NCBI GenBank assembly: GCA_039720395.1
Contig: CM077834.1
Span: 1,240,001-1,304,000, forward strand
Length of the DNA stretch: 64,000 nucleotides
Direction: 5' to 3'
Source of the DNA: Liquidambar formosana
Lineage: Eukaryota > Streptophyta > Magnoliopsida > Saxifragales > Altingiaceae
The translations under genes were made by a program, and so were the position numbers. Numbering within the stretch: position 1 is the first letter of the stretch; each line of letters opens with the position of its first letter. Of this stretch, positions 33,485 through 44,503 are shown one piece after another. The notes beneath the pieces were generated by a model. It was given only the letters and a program-made list of their open reading frames with translations. It made no database searches and was not told the origin of the DNA.

Positions 33485-33714
33485 TCAATCCTTCAACGGA
33501 AGAAGCCCTATGAATCTTTTTTTGAAGATGTCACCGAATAGGTTCCAAATCTGGGATCATCCAGAAGAGCTCCTAAAATAATTCGAAAAAAGCAACCTTC
33601 AGAATGGAAAGAAGCTACGATTGCACCTGTAATTGTCCCGACACCGAAAGCAGGTCACGAGATGTATGAGGATCAGTCTTCAAGATCAATAGGAATATGC
33701 TATAAGAGGCTAAG
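33485..33714 (+). pseudogene. Exon-like captured fragment of an unidentified gene
   Basis: Between an AG acceptor and a GTAAAT donor the frame reads SILQRKKPYESFFEDVTE, one TAG, then VPNLGSSRRAPKIIRKKQ and PSEWKEATIAPVIVPTPKAG, for about 76 codons. The region is GC-richer than its surroundings. I do not recognise the protein. A shortened repeat of its first part ('tatgaatctttttttgaaga') recurs at about 34149. It is probably host coding sequence picked up by the Mutator-like element. Confidence 0.45.
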
Positions 33715-33955
33715 GTAAATTAGCGACTGATGACCACTTTTTCCCTTTTCCTTTTGATGTTCATGTATTTTGTCAGTATGCTAGTGCTAGTAAAAACATA
33801 AAAACTAAGTATTTATGCGATAACAGTGTCTAGATACTAGGTTTATACACGAAATACTTGTTTTGCGAGAAAGAAACATGTGGAGAACAATCCTAACTTT
33901 GTAAAAAGCTAACCAGATGCTTTTGTCGCACACCTGCATGCCCAACTCTTAAAGT

Positions 33956-34125
33956 AGTAAAATTCGTTGTAAAATTTATTTTGTAAAGTAGTAAAATTTT
34001 ACTACTTCATTGTAAATTTTACTAAAAGTAGTAAAATTTTACTACCTTATAAAGTAGTAAAATTTTACAGTTTTATGAACTATTACGTTAGATTCTGTCA
34101 AGTAGTAAAATTTTACGATTTTAGT
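33956..34125. repeat. Repeated palindromic AGTAGTAAAATTTTACTA words
   Basis: The word 'agtagtaaaatttta' and its complement occur six times or so in about 165 bp inside the Mutator-like element, at varying spacing. Confidence 0.7.
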
Positions 34126-34966
34126 TTTTTTTAATAATTACCTAATCAATATGAATCTTTTTTTGAAGATATCGCCGAGTAAGTTCTAAAAATATTATTA
34201 TTTTTTTAAACATATGCGTATATTGCAAGTTATAAGTTTTTAAAAATTAGAATACTAAAAAACTAATTAAGTTAGTTACATAAGGTACCCTTGATAACAA
34301 AAAGGGAGTGCCCTTAGTATTAATAAGGGTAAACTAGGGATATTTTAAAAATGTGTGACTAATTGATAAATAAGTTTTAGTTTGCTTGCACTACAAAAAA
34401 CCTAGGCTTTGCCGGCTGTTAAAACAGCCAGCAAAGGCTTGATATTTGGCCAGTAAATGATTTGCCGGCAATCACAATATCAGCCGGCCAATCCTCAGTC
34501 GGCAAAACCTTTCCTGGCTTGCACAATTATGGCCGGGAATAGTGGTTAATGCTGGCAAGGAAAACAGCTGGCAATGAATGATACCAACAGCCGGCAAAAC
34601 CCAGCAGCTGGCAAGGAAATTAGAGAACAGGTCAGTTTGGTTACACATTTGATGCTTTATTGGGCAGCTTAAACTACTTCTATTGGGCAACCCATTTAAC
34701 CAGCCCATTTAACCCGACCCAAACACACAAATGGGTTCTCAACACAACCCAAACACACCATGCTATTGCTATGTAAAAAACATACCATTCATCCTTTATT
34801 ATTCCAAGCATCCAAAAAACCATTCATCCTTATCATTCCAAGCATCCAAAAATTATCAGTATTATAAAAGCCGAAATTACATTAAAAAAAAAAAAAAAAA
34901 ACATTCAACCTTTATTATTCCAAGCATTCAAAGTGAGAACAAAAGAATAGAACACCCACAGCTGCC

Positions 34967-35022
34967 TGAATCCCACTCAACATGCTTGCTACTGATTTTA
35001 TGAGAAACAACCCCTCTGAAAC
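34967..35022 (-). other. Possible captured exon start inside the CACTA element
   Basis: A TTTTTTGCAG acceptor on the minus strand is followed by an open frame FRGVVSHKISSKHVEWDSG that stops about 35 codons later. No family was recognised; coding status is uncertain. Confidence 0.25.
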
Positions 35023-35370
35023 CTGCAAAAAAGTAAATAAATAAATGTTTCATTAGATCCATTTGCAGAACTTTTCTTGTTTAATTCACAACAGTTTATT
35101 GCTTTGTACTGTTACAAACTAAAAGAAAAGAAGTGAGTAATATTCTATCATATATGAGACATAGAGATACTAAACCTTAACAACCAATGTTAAAACATGC
35201 ATTGTAAGAAGCTCTATATATGAATCTCTGAAAGACTAATAACTAAATTGAAAAAATAGTAACACAACAGGACATATAGACCTGTAGATCTTAATAAAGT
35301 AGGCCAACCACAGCCACTTAGGCCTTTCTTTTCATGCATTGGATAAAACAGAGAAGTACAAGAATGGGCA

Positions 35371-35407
35371 CCCCCCCCCCCCCAAAAAAAAAAAAAAAAA
35401 AAAAAAA
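35371..35407. repeat. C13-A24 homopolymer junction
   Basis: Thirteen C directly followed by twenty-four A inside the CACTA element. Confidence 0.9.
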
Positions 35408-35818
35408 CACAAAACAAAACGGAAAAGGAAAAGCTAAAAACCATGAAAGCCTATTTAACATTGTGTACATATATGTTTACGCTCTCATTACAGAGAAATA
35501 AAAATGCATCATCTACTAGTAAAGTTGGGAAAAAAAGGAGCATGCACTAACAGAATATAGTGTTTTGTATATAACATGTTTGGTTATCAAAACCTATGAA
35601 ATGACACAAGAGAGTCCCTCAGGTTTATTACTTGACTAAGTATTCCATGCACAAGTTCCTCTATAAATTGTCTATTAATGACTGTTGGATTAGGGGAAAC
35701 TGCAGCAACTTGAGATTGGAAATACTACCCACAAAAATCTGAGAGAGTAATTGATATTGAAGCTATATTCAAAAGAACTTTTAATAATTTGGTTTTTAGG
35801 GAGAATGAAATATTTACC

Positions 35819-35910
35819 TCTTAAAGTCCAAGCTGCCCGACCTCTTCCGAATAATGCACCAGCTGACTAAAACCAGTAGAAGAACTCCTGATACTACCAC
35901 CACAGAGTGA
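35819..35910 (-). pseudogene. Possible captured exon with a transmembrane segment
   Basis: On the minus strand the frame reads SLHSVVVVSGVLLLVLVSWC then IIRKRSGSLDFKR, and ends at a good donor (AGAG then GTAAATATT). The hydrophobic run followed by Arg/Lys looks like a type I membrane protein exon. The donor gene was not identified. It lies within the CACTA element. Confidence 0.35.
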
Positions 35911-37528
35911 AGAGACAACAAAAACAAGGCACAAATATTAAATTCAATAAATAAGATTTTGAAATTCAGTAAATAAAATTCATGACCCTCTGTTTGGTTG
36001 TTTTGTTTCATGATATTCTCACTGTTCACTTTAACATTCTGGCTTAGGCATAGTCGAGGTTTTATTCATTCAGATATCTAGACATGATAAAAATCATATA
36101 TATATTCTTGCAAGACAACCATATAATAATAATTTGGTCAATTGCTCCCCTTTGATCCCCCCTCCCTCCGCCCCTGCCTCCAGGTAAGGGCTGGATTGGG
36201 TTGTGATTCAATATGTTGCTTGGTCTTTGAGTTTTTCTAGACTTGGGCCATTGCATTCTCCAAAAATCAAATGGTTTTCTTTCAATCCTCATGAACTTCC
36301 TGAATCAATTGGACTCTACCATTCTCGTTTTTCAGGACTTTCTAATTAGAGGACGATATAAAGCAAAAGGCTAAAGCTCAAAAAGGTCATATAGGGTCTT
36401 GGAGGAGGGAGAGATTGGCTGGCTTCGGGAAATAAGTACAAGGAAAACAGCAAAGGAAAGAGGAAAAAAAACAAAAAGGTTTTTTGGAGCTTTTGAGTTG
36501 TGGTGAAGGATCAGAGATGGGGCCTATTGGATTTGGTTGAACTTAGTGATTTACAGGGGTTTTTTTGCTATTTTCTTATTCCTATACCCTATTAATATCA
36601 TGAAGGATTTGAAGGATTTATTGCCATGGGGACTAGATTGTGAAATGAGAGAGAGGATTGATATTTCAAGATCTTGGAAAAGTGACAATGAATGAGGATA
36701 GATGATTTCTACTGCTGCGCCTGCAGACCCTCTCTGTCAAACATTAACTAGTGAAGAGTGTAAAATCCCAACCACTTGGAAGAAAATGTTCAGAATAGTG
36801 TCAAAAACCTCTCTAAACCTGATAGAGATATGTGCATGTGAATTTGCAGAAAAGAAGTCCAAGAAAAACCCATCTAAAAACTTAGCACAAAAAAATAAAA
36901 TAAAAATAAAAATAACTAAGAGGGTGGACCAATGGAGTGGTAGACCTCTTATCTATCAAGAGATATTAAATTTAATTTTTATTATTTTTTTGTCAAGGCT
37001 ATCCTATAGATTCATGTTTTGTAATTATCTCATACTTATGCGATAAAGGAATTATACGTGCTTAATGGATTAATAGATGTATAAATATCTCATAATCTCT
37101 TGATATATGTATATAAAAAAAAAAATCATAAATAGACAAAAATACAAATAAAGGAAAACAGGGAAAACAGAAAGAATATAACTAAGCACGGATGGAATGT
37201 TGTGGGCCCAATTTATACCTTACTGCTCTCATGTTCAACTCAATTATATAAATTTCTTCAGAAAAGAAAGATTTCTACTTATTCTGGTTGGCACACTGCC
37301 TAAATTTGGATTCAAACAAGCACACCAAATCAGAGTGGGGTAAAATTACCCCACGAAAATATGCAAACATTTCAACCCAAAAAAAAAAAAGGTTTAAGAA
37401 CCATGAAATAAAACCATTTTAAATTTTTTGTTAAGAACCATGACATATCCCAGTATCTCCATACAAGAACCACTGCAGTAACAATCTCCATACATAAAAC
37501 CAAGGATTTGGGAATTTGAAGAGCTAAC

Positions 37529-37613
37529 CTTTCCAATCAAAACAGATTTTGCCTTCTTGAAGCTTGCACCGAGTTTATCATACTCTGGAGCAAGCCTTTT
37601 ACAGTGTCCACAC
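37529..37613 (-). pseudogene. Captured exon of a protein disulfide isomerase (PDIL2-1-like)
   Basis: An 85-nt segment with AG acceptor and GT donor on the minus strand. With the first G completing a split Trp codon it reads [20 protein letters not shown] then AKSVLIGK. This is the redox-active part of a thioredoxin fold of plant PDI-like 2 proteins, with both cysteines of CGHC kept and no stop. The rest of the gene is not nearby, and the exon lies inside the CACTA element. It is thus a copied or captured exon rather than a working gene. Whether it is spliced into any transcript cannot be told from the sequence. Confidence 0.8.
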
Positions 37614-38219
37614 CTGCTAGGAGAAACAAAATCAATATTTCAGGTCCTATCATGTGATAATTAGATGTATAACCAATAACGACGTAAAAAATGAGTAGTA
37701 ACACTAGAAATTTCATTTTTTTTTTCATTTTGTTTTCTTGCCCAACATTTTCTCGGGAACCAAGCAGAAGAAAGTAGGGTGAAGTTCCTACAAGGAAACC
37801 TATGTGTGTAGCTAAATCAATCTACATACACAAAACCAACAAAAATACTCTCTGTTTGGTTGCTGAGAAACCTATGATTTTCAAACCATCGTTTAGTTGA
37901 ATTTCAGAAACTGGAGAGCATAAAACATTAAAAGTCATTGCCCAATTTCAATAAGCTGTGAAGGTACATAAAAGGCTCTACCAGGTTGAACAACAGTACT
38001 ATAATATTTGTATCTGAACCATATTAGAAATGCTTGAATTCAAAAATCATGATTATCTTGTGGCATTTCATGAATTCATGAAAAATTGAACTATATTATC
38101 AATTATGGTGATGGCTCCGAAAATTGAACTATATTATCAATCATGAATTCATGAGAATCACAGCCCTACCTTTTCTCATTAACCAAACGGCGCAAAAAGT
38201 GAATGGTGAAGAAGAAAAC

Positions 38220-38304
38220 CTGAAGTGTCCTGTTTGTTTTCGACTCTCACATATCCTTTGATCCCTTGCTTCTCTTTCCCAAGCCCTTCGCCTTCTTCCC
38301 ACCC
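38220..38304 (-). pseudogene. Captured exon of a G-patch domain protein
   Basis: An 85-nt segment on the minus strand begins after a TATAG acceptor and ends at CTTCAG before GTTTTC. It reads [20 protein letters not shown] then VENKQDTSG. GWxxGxGLGKxxQGI is the core of the G-patch, an RNA-processing helicase-activating motif. No stop interrupts it. It lies near the right end of the CACTA element, about 600 bp from the PDI-type exon and in the same orientation. Confidence 0.75.
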
Positions 38305-38438
38305 CTATAACAACATCAGCACAAAATCAACCACCGAAAATCAAACTCTAAGGGCCCGTTTGGTAAATCTCACCTTATAGCAGAAAATCAGACCACAAAA
38401 TTAAGTCAAAATCGTTCATACATAGCAGAAAATCTCAC

Positions 38439-38531
38439 CTTAAGCTTTACCAGATGAGCTTCATCATCGCTGTAAGAGATGTGAGATTTAGAGTCCGAAG
38501 CAAAACGCCTCCGATTTCTAACGCTTCCGAG
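38439..38531 (-). pseudogene. Probable upstream captured exon in frame with the G-patch exon
   Basis: On the minus strand the frame NRRRFASDSKSHISYSDDEA then HLVKLK ends in AAG before a GTGAGATT donor. The phase fits the G-patch exon 135 bp further on. The protein is not recognised. Purine-rich GAGAGA words lie just upstream at 38530-38660. Confidence 0.4.
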
Positions 38532-38938
38532 ATGAGATCGAGGGTGAGAGAGAAGAGAGATGAGATCGAGGGTGAGAGAGAGAGATCAGATCTAACCAAT
38601 TTCTAATCTGATCGAAGGTGAGAGAGAAGAGAGAACAGATCCGATCGGATCAGATCTGAGGGAGAAGGGCTGTTGGCGTGAATTGCTTTCACTTTCCCCT
38701 TTTTTTTGTTTTGCTTTTTTTTTTTTTTTGGGTAAGTACATGAAATCACGTGTACCCCATGTGCCGGCTGTAAAATATGCCGGGAAAACCCTTTTTGGCC
38801 GGCCAGACAAAACCAGCCGGTAAAATATAGCCAGCAATAGTGGATATTTTTGTAGTGTTGGCTAATTGATTTACAAGAACTCTTACTTGATTAATTGCCA
38901 ATATTTTACCAAAAAGTGGACTAATCGCCAATTTCCCC

Positions 38939-41160
38939 ATTTTTTAAATAGTCTCATCCAAGATAATAGAATTGTATTTTCAACACTACATAAAATACAC
39001 TATAATTATTTAATTTTCATTGTGACTATCAAATGAGCCCTAAATCAACAAAGTTAACAAACCCACGGGTGGTTTCAAGAAAATTGATGGAAGGTGCCTT
39101 TTGATTTTTTTTTTTTTTTTTTTATGCCCTTTTGGTTAGAAATCAGTTGAGGTGCTTTAAGGTGCCTTCGAGGCACCTCAACGTTCGATTGTCTTTGGTC
39201 TTGGTCTTGTTAGTGACGTAATGGTTGGCATCATGGTCTCATCTTGATGACCTCTTTTTTCCTGCAGTCATTTTCCTTGCTAACCGCTTGTTCTTCTCTT
39301 TTTCTTTATTTATTTTTGATTCATTTATTTTATTTTAGTGTATTTTATTTTTCGGCAACAAACATTCACTTTCCTCATGTCATGAAAATAATGTCTGTTT
39401 AACCACAAGTTTGGTCCCATAGATGCTTATCCTAAATCAATTCCTATGTGCAAATTCTTCTTAGCAGACATTTTAAGTGGGCAGTTCTTTGAATTAGTGG
39501 TCTTCATGTTATTCAAGTGGTCTTTGGTGTTTTTGGATCTTGATCTTTGATTTCTGGGTTGCTCCTTTGCTGTTTTTTCTCCTTTTATTTATGATAATTA
39601 ATGAAGTTCTTTCCTTTTACCAAAATTTTTTTTAAAAAAAAAAATCGTAGTTATACCTTTAATTTTATAATAAGTCACGATTTTAATCCAAATAAAACGA
39701 CGGTCCTTTATTGCATTATGCTTTTATTCGCATAGAATTTGTAGACACAAAAATATATGCTCGACAAATAAGTCTCAAATACTACATATTTTGAATTGGT
39801 GGTGGTGGTCATGCTACACCTCTGCATTTTGCAAAAGTGAAAACAAATTAAAAGGTTTTTAGTACAAGTGTAGGACGCGCCAATCCCCATTAATGTACAT
39901 GTGTCATGTGAAGGAATTTAGGAATATTTAAGAAAAAGACTGCGTATCGCGTAAGTCTTCCTCCTTGACAATCATCCCTATTGTGTAGTACTGTAGTGGG
40001 TTTATTATTTAAATCAATATTGGATCCATTAACTTCTACACGAGCAAGAAGTCAACCACTAGAAAACCCTTGCCCAACGGTCGCATGTTTGGAGTTTTCT
40101 GCAAACTATCCTCCTTTCATTATTTTTCTTTTTTTCTTTTTTTTTTTTTTTTTCTTTTTTCTAATAAAGAAGGGCCCATCTCTCTCTCTCTGTTTGTTCT
40201 TTTTTTTTGTTTTTTTTTTTTTTTTTGGGTAAGTGATCATCTCTCTTTCTCTCATACGCGTAAGGGTAATTCTAAAGCACCTACAAGGTTTTTAAGGTAT
40301 TATACTTACTTATCATTTGAAATAGCTTACTTATTATTTGAAGTGATCCAAAATGACTCATTTATTATTCGAAATGACTTATTTACCATTTAATGATCAC
40401 TTATCATTTGAAATGATTGATTTATAATTTCAAATGACTTACTTATCATTTGAAGTGATCAACTTATCATTTTAAGTGGCCTTATGAATGTGGTATTCAA
40501 TTTTTTGCTAGGGTGTCATAGAATTAGCCATCTCTCTATGAGTGTGTGTATTATGGCCCATATATTTGACGCCGTCTATTTGTGCCAAACCATGTACGTA
40601 TTTCATGGTATTACGTAGTTCCAACCTTACGAGATCGTCTCCTACTAATATGGTTGACTTGGGAGACTCGGAGTGTACTAGACTTAATTGAGCCGGGTAA
40701 AGGGGTGGCTTACCATGCTTGCTTGCACATGGACGTACTACCACAAGGCCACACCTAGCTAATAGTCTTACAACATTACGAACGTCCACTGTGCTTCATT
40801 AATTGCTACATCCATGTATACATGCTTAGCCATAGGAACTCCCACAAATAAAATTACCAAGCTATTTACGGCAAGAGGAAAACAGCCCCCACGGGCCATT
40901 AAATATCGACATGCCATGCAATTGCATTTACCATCAGTCCTTGTCGCCTAATGGTACCAAGAGACACAAGTAAAGTTAGGAAATTAGCCAAACTTTGATT
41001 GATCTTCATGTTTTCATCCTAATCCTAATTCAAAATATCATAGATATCAATTCTATGCAATTTTTTGTTATTTGTTTCCTACTTCACAATAAGACCAAAA
41101 AATAAATAAATAAATAAATTAAACCAACTACAAATATTTATTTTTTATTTTTAATAACAA
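38939..41160. repeat. Fourth copy of the C/D upstream block, right part
   Basis: It continues the block broken at 33040 and matches 16380-18060, 24140-25680 and 27890-30600. It includes a fourth degenerate 20-bp array at 40305-40480. From about 41160 it joins the sequence preceding gene G. No gene was found. Confidence 0.8.
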
Positions 41161-41623
41161 AATTAAGGATTACAATGGTGGAGAAAGGTTTTTCAAGAAA
41201 CCATATGAAAAAACTACCCATGCATGACATGCATAAAAGGCCAAATCTTTGATTGCTAAAAAAAATTAGATGTAAAACAAAATAAAATAAAAATTCATGA
41301 GGAACTCCCCTGGTCCATGTCCCTCTACCTATGCTAGGGTAGGTGGGATGTGGATAATCTAGGGTACGGTTGAAGTCCCTCCAACGGATCTGCTAGTTTG
41401 CTTCATTTATGACTATACAACCTTTGGCCCAATAATTGGCTTAAAATTAAAACGAAATCCAAATATTGCATCAATCAATCTCACAAATATGATTCGATCT
41501 ACTAAGGAAAATGCTTCATGACTTGTCCCCAAATGACCTCCATTACTCATTAGGGGGTAGATCTGTGGTATGATCCATGGCAGGTCATGTAGCACTGCTG
41601 TGATGATAATTGTAAAACCTCCA

Positions 41624-42271
41624 TCACATGATGGGGCAGCCCGTTGGGTTGGGATCGTAAACCACTTTATACATTGGATATTGTAGATATTGTGGATATT
41701 GAATGTAACACGATGACGATTGTATTGGAGTTGGGTCATTTTCTTCTCCCCCTGGCTCATCCTGTCCTCCCACATTTTCCACACTCACAATACTCGCATA
41801 GCCAACCTTCTTGGCTTCTTCCTCAGCAACCTGGTCAAGTCAGCCGAATCGACTCCATCTCCAATGACCACTATCCGATCTTTTTCTTCCCCTTCTATCG
41901 CCACTGAGGTCACACCTGTTCCACAATCATAAAACTCAATTCAACCAACTTGGTTTACTAATAATTTCAAATTAAAAGACGTTCGATCTCTTCCCTTACT
42001 TCTCCAAAAAGCAAAGTGAATTGAAGTCAAAATTTGATGCATACCGCATGCAATGGCGGAATGTTTCAGGGCCTTGGATCTGCATTTGTCGCAGGTCATA
42101 TGCACCTTCAGAACTATCTTTTGCTGCAACATGTTAAAAGGTGTATACCAAACTAAATTAACTCTAACATCAACAGATATTTATTTTGCTATGGGAAACA
42201 TAAGAAACAACTTTCATAAAATGAATGTGTGCTGCCAAAAAAAAAAAAAAAAAACAGAGGCTCACCATCAT
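41624..42271 (-). pseudogene. HIPP-type HMA gene G, frameshifted by 8-bp insertion
   Basis: Exon 1 42266-42271 (ATGATG), exon 2 42045-42123 and exon 3 41624-41915 are all present with GT..AG introns of 142 and 129 bp. Exon 2 gives QKIVLKVHMTCDKCRSKALK, with an intact MTCDKC metal loop. Exon 3 starts VTSVAIEGEEKDRIVVIGDG and runs to LTRLLRKK, where 8 extra bases (within 41807-41824, flanked by a CTTC repeat) shift the frame and cause a stop ten codons later. Beyond the insertion the family sequence continues undamaged and ends in CPIM, a CaaX box. The promoter is the best preserved of the set, with TATA box, conserved upstream box and a G-box. The damage is therefore recent or an assembly error; if the error is in the assembly, this is a working gene. 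Confidence 0.8.
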
Positions 42272-42363
42272 GTTTACGCTATTGAAACAGAAGCTTTTGG
42301 GAATGAATTATTCTGGTCTGAATCTGTGATAATGGCATGGAACGAAGGAACATACTGCGTCTG

Positions 42364-42371
42364 TTTATATA
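42364..42371 (-). promoter_or_regulatory. TATA box of gene G
   Basis: TATATAAA on the minus strand, 93 bp before the ATG, in the shared context CTCCTATATAAACAG. Confidence 0.65.
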
Positions 42372-42383
42372 GGAGAGCCCAAG

Positions 42384-42412
42384 CACGTGGTACAGTGGAT
42401 ACGCGGTCCATG
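42384..42412 (-). promoter_or_regulatory. G-box and conserved CGCG box upstream of gene G
   Basis: CACGTG lies at 42384-42389 and TGGATACGCGGTCCATG at 42396-42412. The latter is shared with H and F and contains ACGCGG, which fits the vCGCGb motif bound by CAMTA factors. Binding is inferred from the motif only. Confidence 0.5.
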
Positions 42413-42499
42413 CCATGCAGAATATTCTTTGTATTCTGGGTGAAACCGGACCGAGTCCCTCTAACCCAGTGTACTACCGATATATTAATGTGAATGAAA

Positions 42500-43600
42500 T
42501 GGTAGGTACAACAACTTTTGTGATTAAATATTTTCAACTTAAAATTCTTTTTCTACTTTAATATCGTCTGGACGATTACGCCTACGCGGTGCCTAAATGC
42601 ACCATAATGATAGTGGATGGTAGCTGACTTGACTTCAGCATGACCAGGAAAAAGCCAAGAAATTGTTTAGAACCTCACAATTAACGTACCACAGTGATTT
42701 TATAAAGAGCTAGGAATATTTTTTGATAAACGAAAATTTGCATCGGTATACAGATCCTCGATCATAACATCATTTGGGAAAATTCGATAATCCCATCATT
42801 AATCATCCCAATCCCATATAGTTGGTAATTGTCACAAAATTGTCAATGTGGTAGAAAATTGGAAACAGACAACACAGTTGGAGTCCATTTGGGAACCTCT
42901 ATATGTTTTAGAGGGAAAATGCCATGCATTCTATAATTGTTGAGCAGAGGAATTTATTTTAATGAAGTTTGCTTGATGACCACACGGGTCATCCAGCATT
43001 TTTTGTATTTTTATTATAGGATGGTTGCTCATTCAAACAAGTCACCAAGCCCAACTTGTGTACGTAAATTAAAACAATCATCATTTGAAGTTCTTCCAAA
43101 GCTCAGACGTAGTTCAGAGCGTCGAATACGGCACAATAATTTGTGTGTCTGAGAGAGAGAGAGATGAGGAACCAATCACTGCTTTGTCAATTCGCACCAA
43201 ACTCATCTTCTCGGTTTTAGTTTTTGTTTTTGTTTTTGTTTTTTTCAGTGGGCTGCTTCTGTTTCTTAGATCTAACTCAAAAACCCTTCTTGTCTTTCCA
43301 TTTTTTTTTTATCCTTCTTGTTCTGTCTGAGTGAAAGACGCGAGTAAACAAGAGTTTTTGAACATCCAGGTAGCCTTTTTTTTTTCTTTTTTTTTTTCAG
43401 GGGGCTGCTTGAAACAGTTGAATTAGATGGTACAAAATTCATTTAGTTGAATTGTCCTGTTTCCTGTTGATCGGTTCCAAAACAGGTAACATGCGCACAC
43501 AAAAAAGTCCGACACAGGCAATAGATCACTTGCCATTGAAGATCCGTCAAAACAGATTGTTCCTTTTGGGAGAGGCTGAAGCTCAGAACAAATTGGCGAT
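42500..43600. other. Upstream region of gene G, no gene
   Basis: The first ~160 bp share 'cggtgcctaa' and 'gctgacttgacttc' words with the distal promoters of C, D and F. The remainder has no recognisable gene; 43145-43275 resembles 9040-9105. Confidence 0.5.
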
Positions 43601-43604
43601 CTAG

Positions 43605-43841
43605 TCATGTCCCTGGCTTCAAGGTTCCGGTTTGTATTGGGGATAGAAGAGAGGTGGCGCTCTATTTTCAATGGGCCTGTGCTTGCTGTTTGTGTGCTCT
43701 GTTTTTTATGGTCCTTCGTTTTCGGGTTGAAGAGTCAAGCCCTGTTTTCAAGTTATGATGCTGAAGGGTGCCATTGCTCGATCCCAAGGCTTTTAACTGG
43801 AAAATCTAGAATCTTAACCAACTAAGCTGAGGGGACACAGG
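43605..43841 (-). mobile_element. Possible tRNA-derived SINE
   Basis: On the minus strand CAGCTTAGTTGG (box A-like, 43819-43830) is followed about 50 bp later by GGGATCGAGC (box B-like, 43776-43785). No poly-A end or target duplication was found. A decayed tRNA gene is the alternative. Confidence 0.35.
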
Positions 43842-43938
43842 CTGTTTTCAAGTTGAGTGAAAAAAAGGCATAGATGGGTTTTGGACTTTTGGGTGTGTTC
43901 CGAAACACAATAAATATGGGTTACGTAAGATTATATTA

Positions 43939-44449
43939 TCTATACTACCTATAAAAAGATGAATGTAAGAAAAACTTTTGATTGACTAATATATCCTTAT
44001 TTTAATTTTTAAATACACAACTACCCACCCTTCTGTATATATAGGAAATATAGTAATATGGAAACTATAATTCTAAAACGCATATATACCTTAATATATT
44101 CTAAAACACATACATTAATATATAATACACAAATAGGAATTCAAAGGAAACGAAAACTATAATTCCTATATAATAAATAGAAATATATAGGAATATGGAA
44201 ACTATAATTCTAAAACACATACCTTAATATATAAAACACAAATAGGAATTCAAAAGAAATGGAAACTATAATTCCTATATAATAAATAAATAGCCGGATT
44301 GTTTTTTCATCAAGAGTAGCTTCAACCTTCTCTACACCTTTTCCATTCACGACGACTTCTCCATTCTCTGGTTAACGGCAACTTCTCTCTTCTTTGGTAA
44401 GTTTTGCTCCGCAAATTATAATATATATAGTACTGTTAGAGAACTGCAA

Positions 44450-44503
<54 letters not shown>

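Larger units (their letters stand above)
34389..38857. mobile_element. CACTA transposon, 4.5 kb, non-autonomous, carrying host gene exons
   Basis: It starts CACTACAAAAAACC and ends TTTTTGTAGTG, with TTG at 34386-34388 and 38858-38860: CACTA ends and the 3-bp duplication typical of the superfamily (En/Spm). Subterminal regions carry repeated GCCGGC-type words at both ends and three copies of a ~30-bp word near 34789-34915. No transposase (TNP2/TNPD-like) frame is seen. Inside are splice-bordered exons matching a protein disulfide isomerase and a G-patch protein, and possibly others. It sits 81 bp from the right end of the Mutator-like element. Confidence 0.85.
33041..38938. mobile_element. Mutator-like element with ATTTTTTAA duplication, containing a nested CACTA
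   Basis: It begins GGGGGATTTAGCCATTAGTC and ends with the complement of GGGGAAATTGGCGATTAGTC. ATTTTTTAA lies at 33032-33040 and again at 38939-38947, and the sister blocks show the uninterrupted site (for example 'caattttttaaatagtctc' at 24140). Without the nested CACTA it is about 1.43 kb. It encodes no recognisable transposase but holds an exon-like segment at 33485-33714, so it may be a Pack-MULE. A single end of the same family lies at about 55244-55265. Confidence 0.75.

Noticed and set aside
40508..40789. 93-codon minus-strand frame
   Set aside because: The sister block at 29890-30150 does not keep it open, and no domain is recognised.
41413..41784. 123-codon minus-strand frame
   Set aside because: It is the wrong frame of exon 3 of gene G after its 8-bp insertion, continued into 3' flank; not a separate gene.
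43775..43841. Functional tRNA gene
   Set aside because: Box A and B likenesses exist but the stems do not pair into a full cloverleaf and box B is mutated; a SINE head or relic is likelier.
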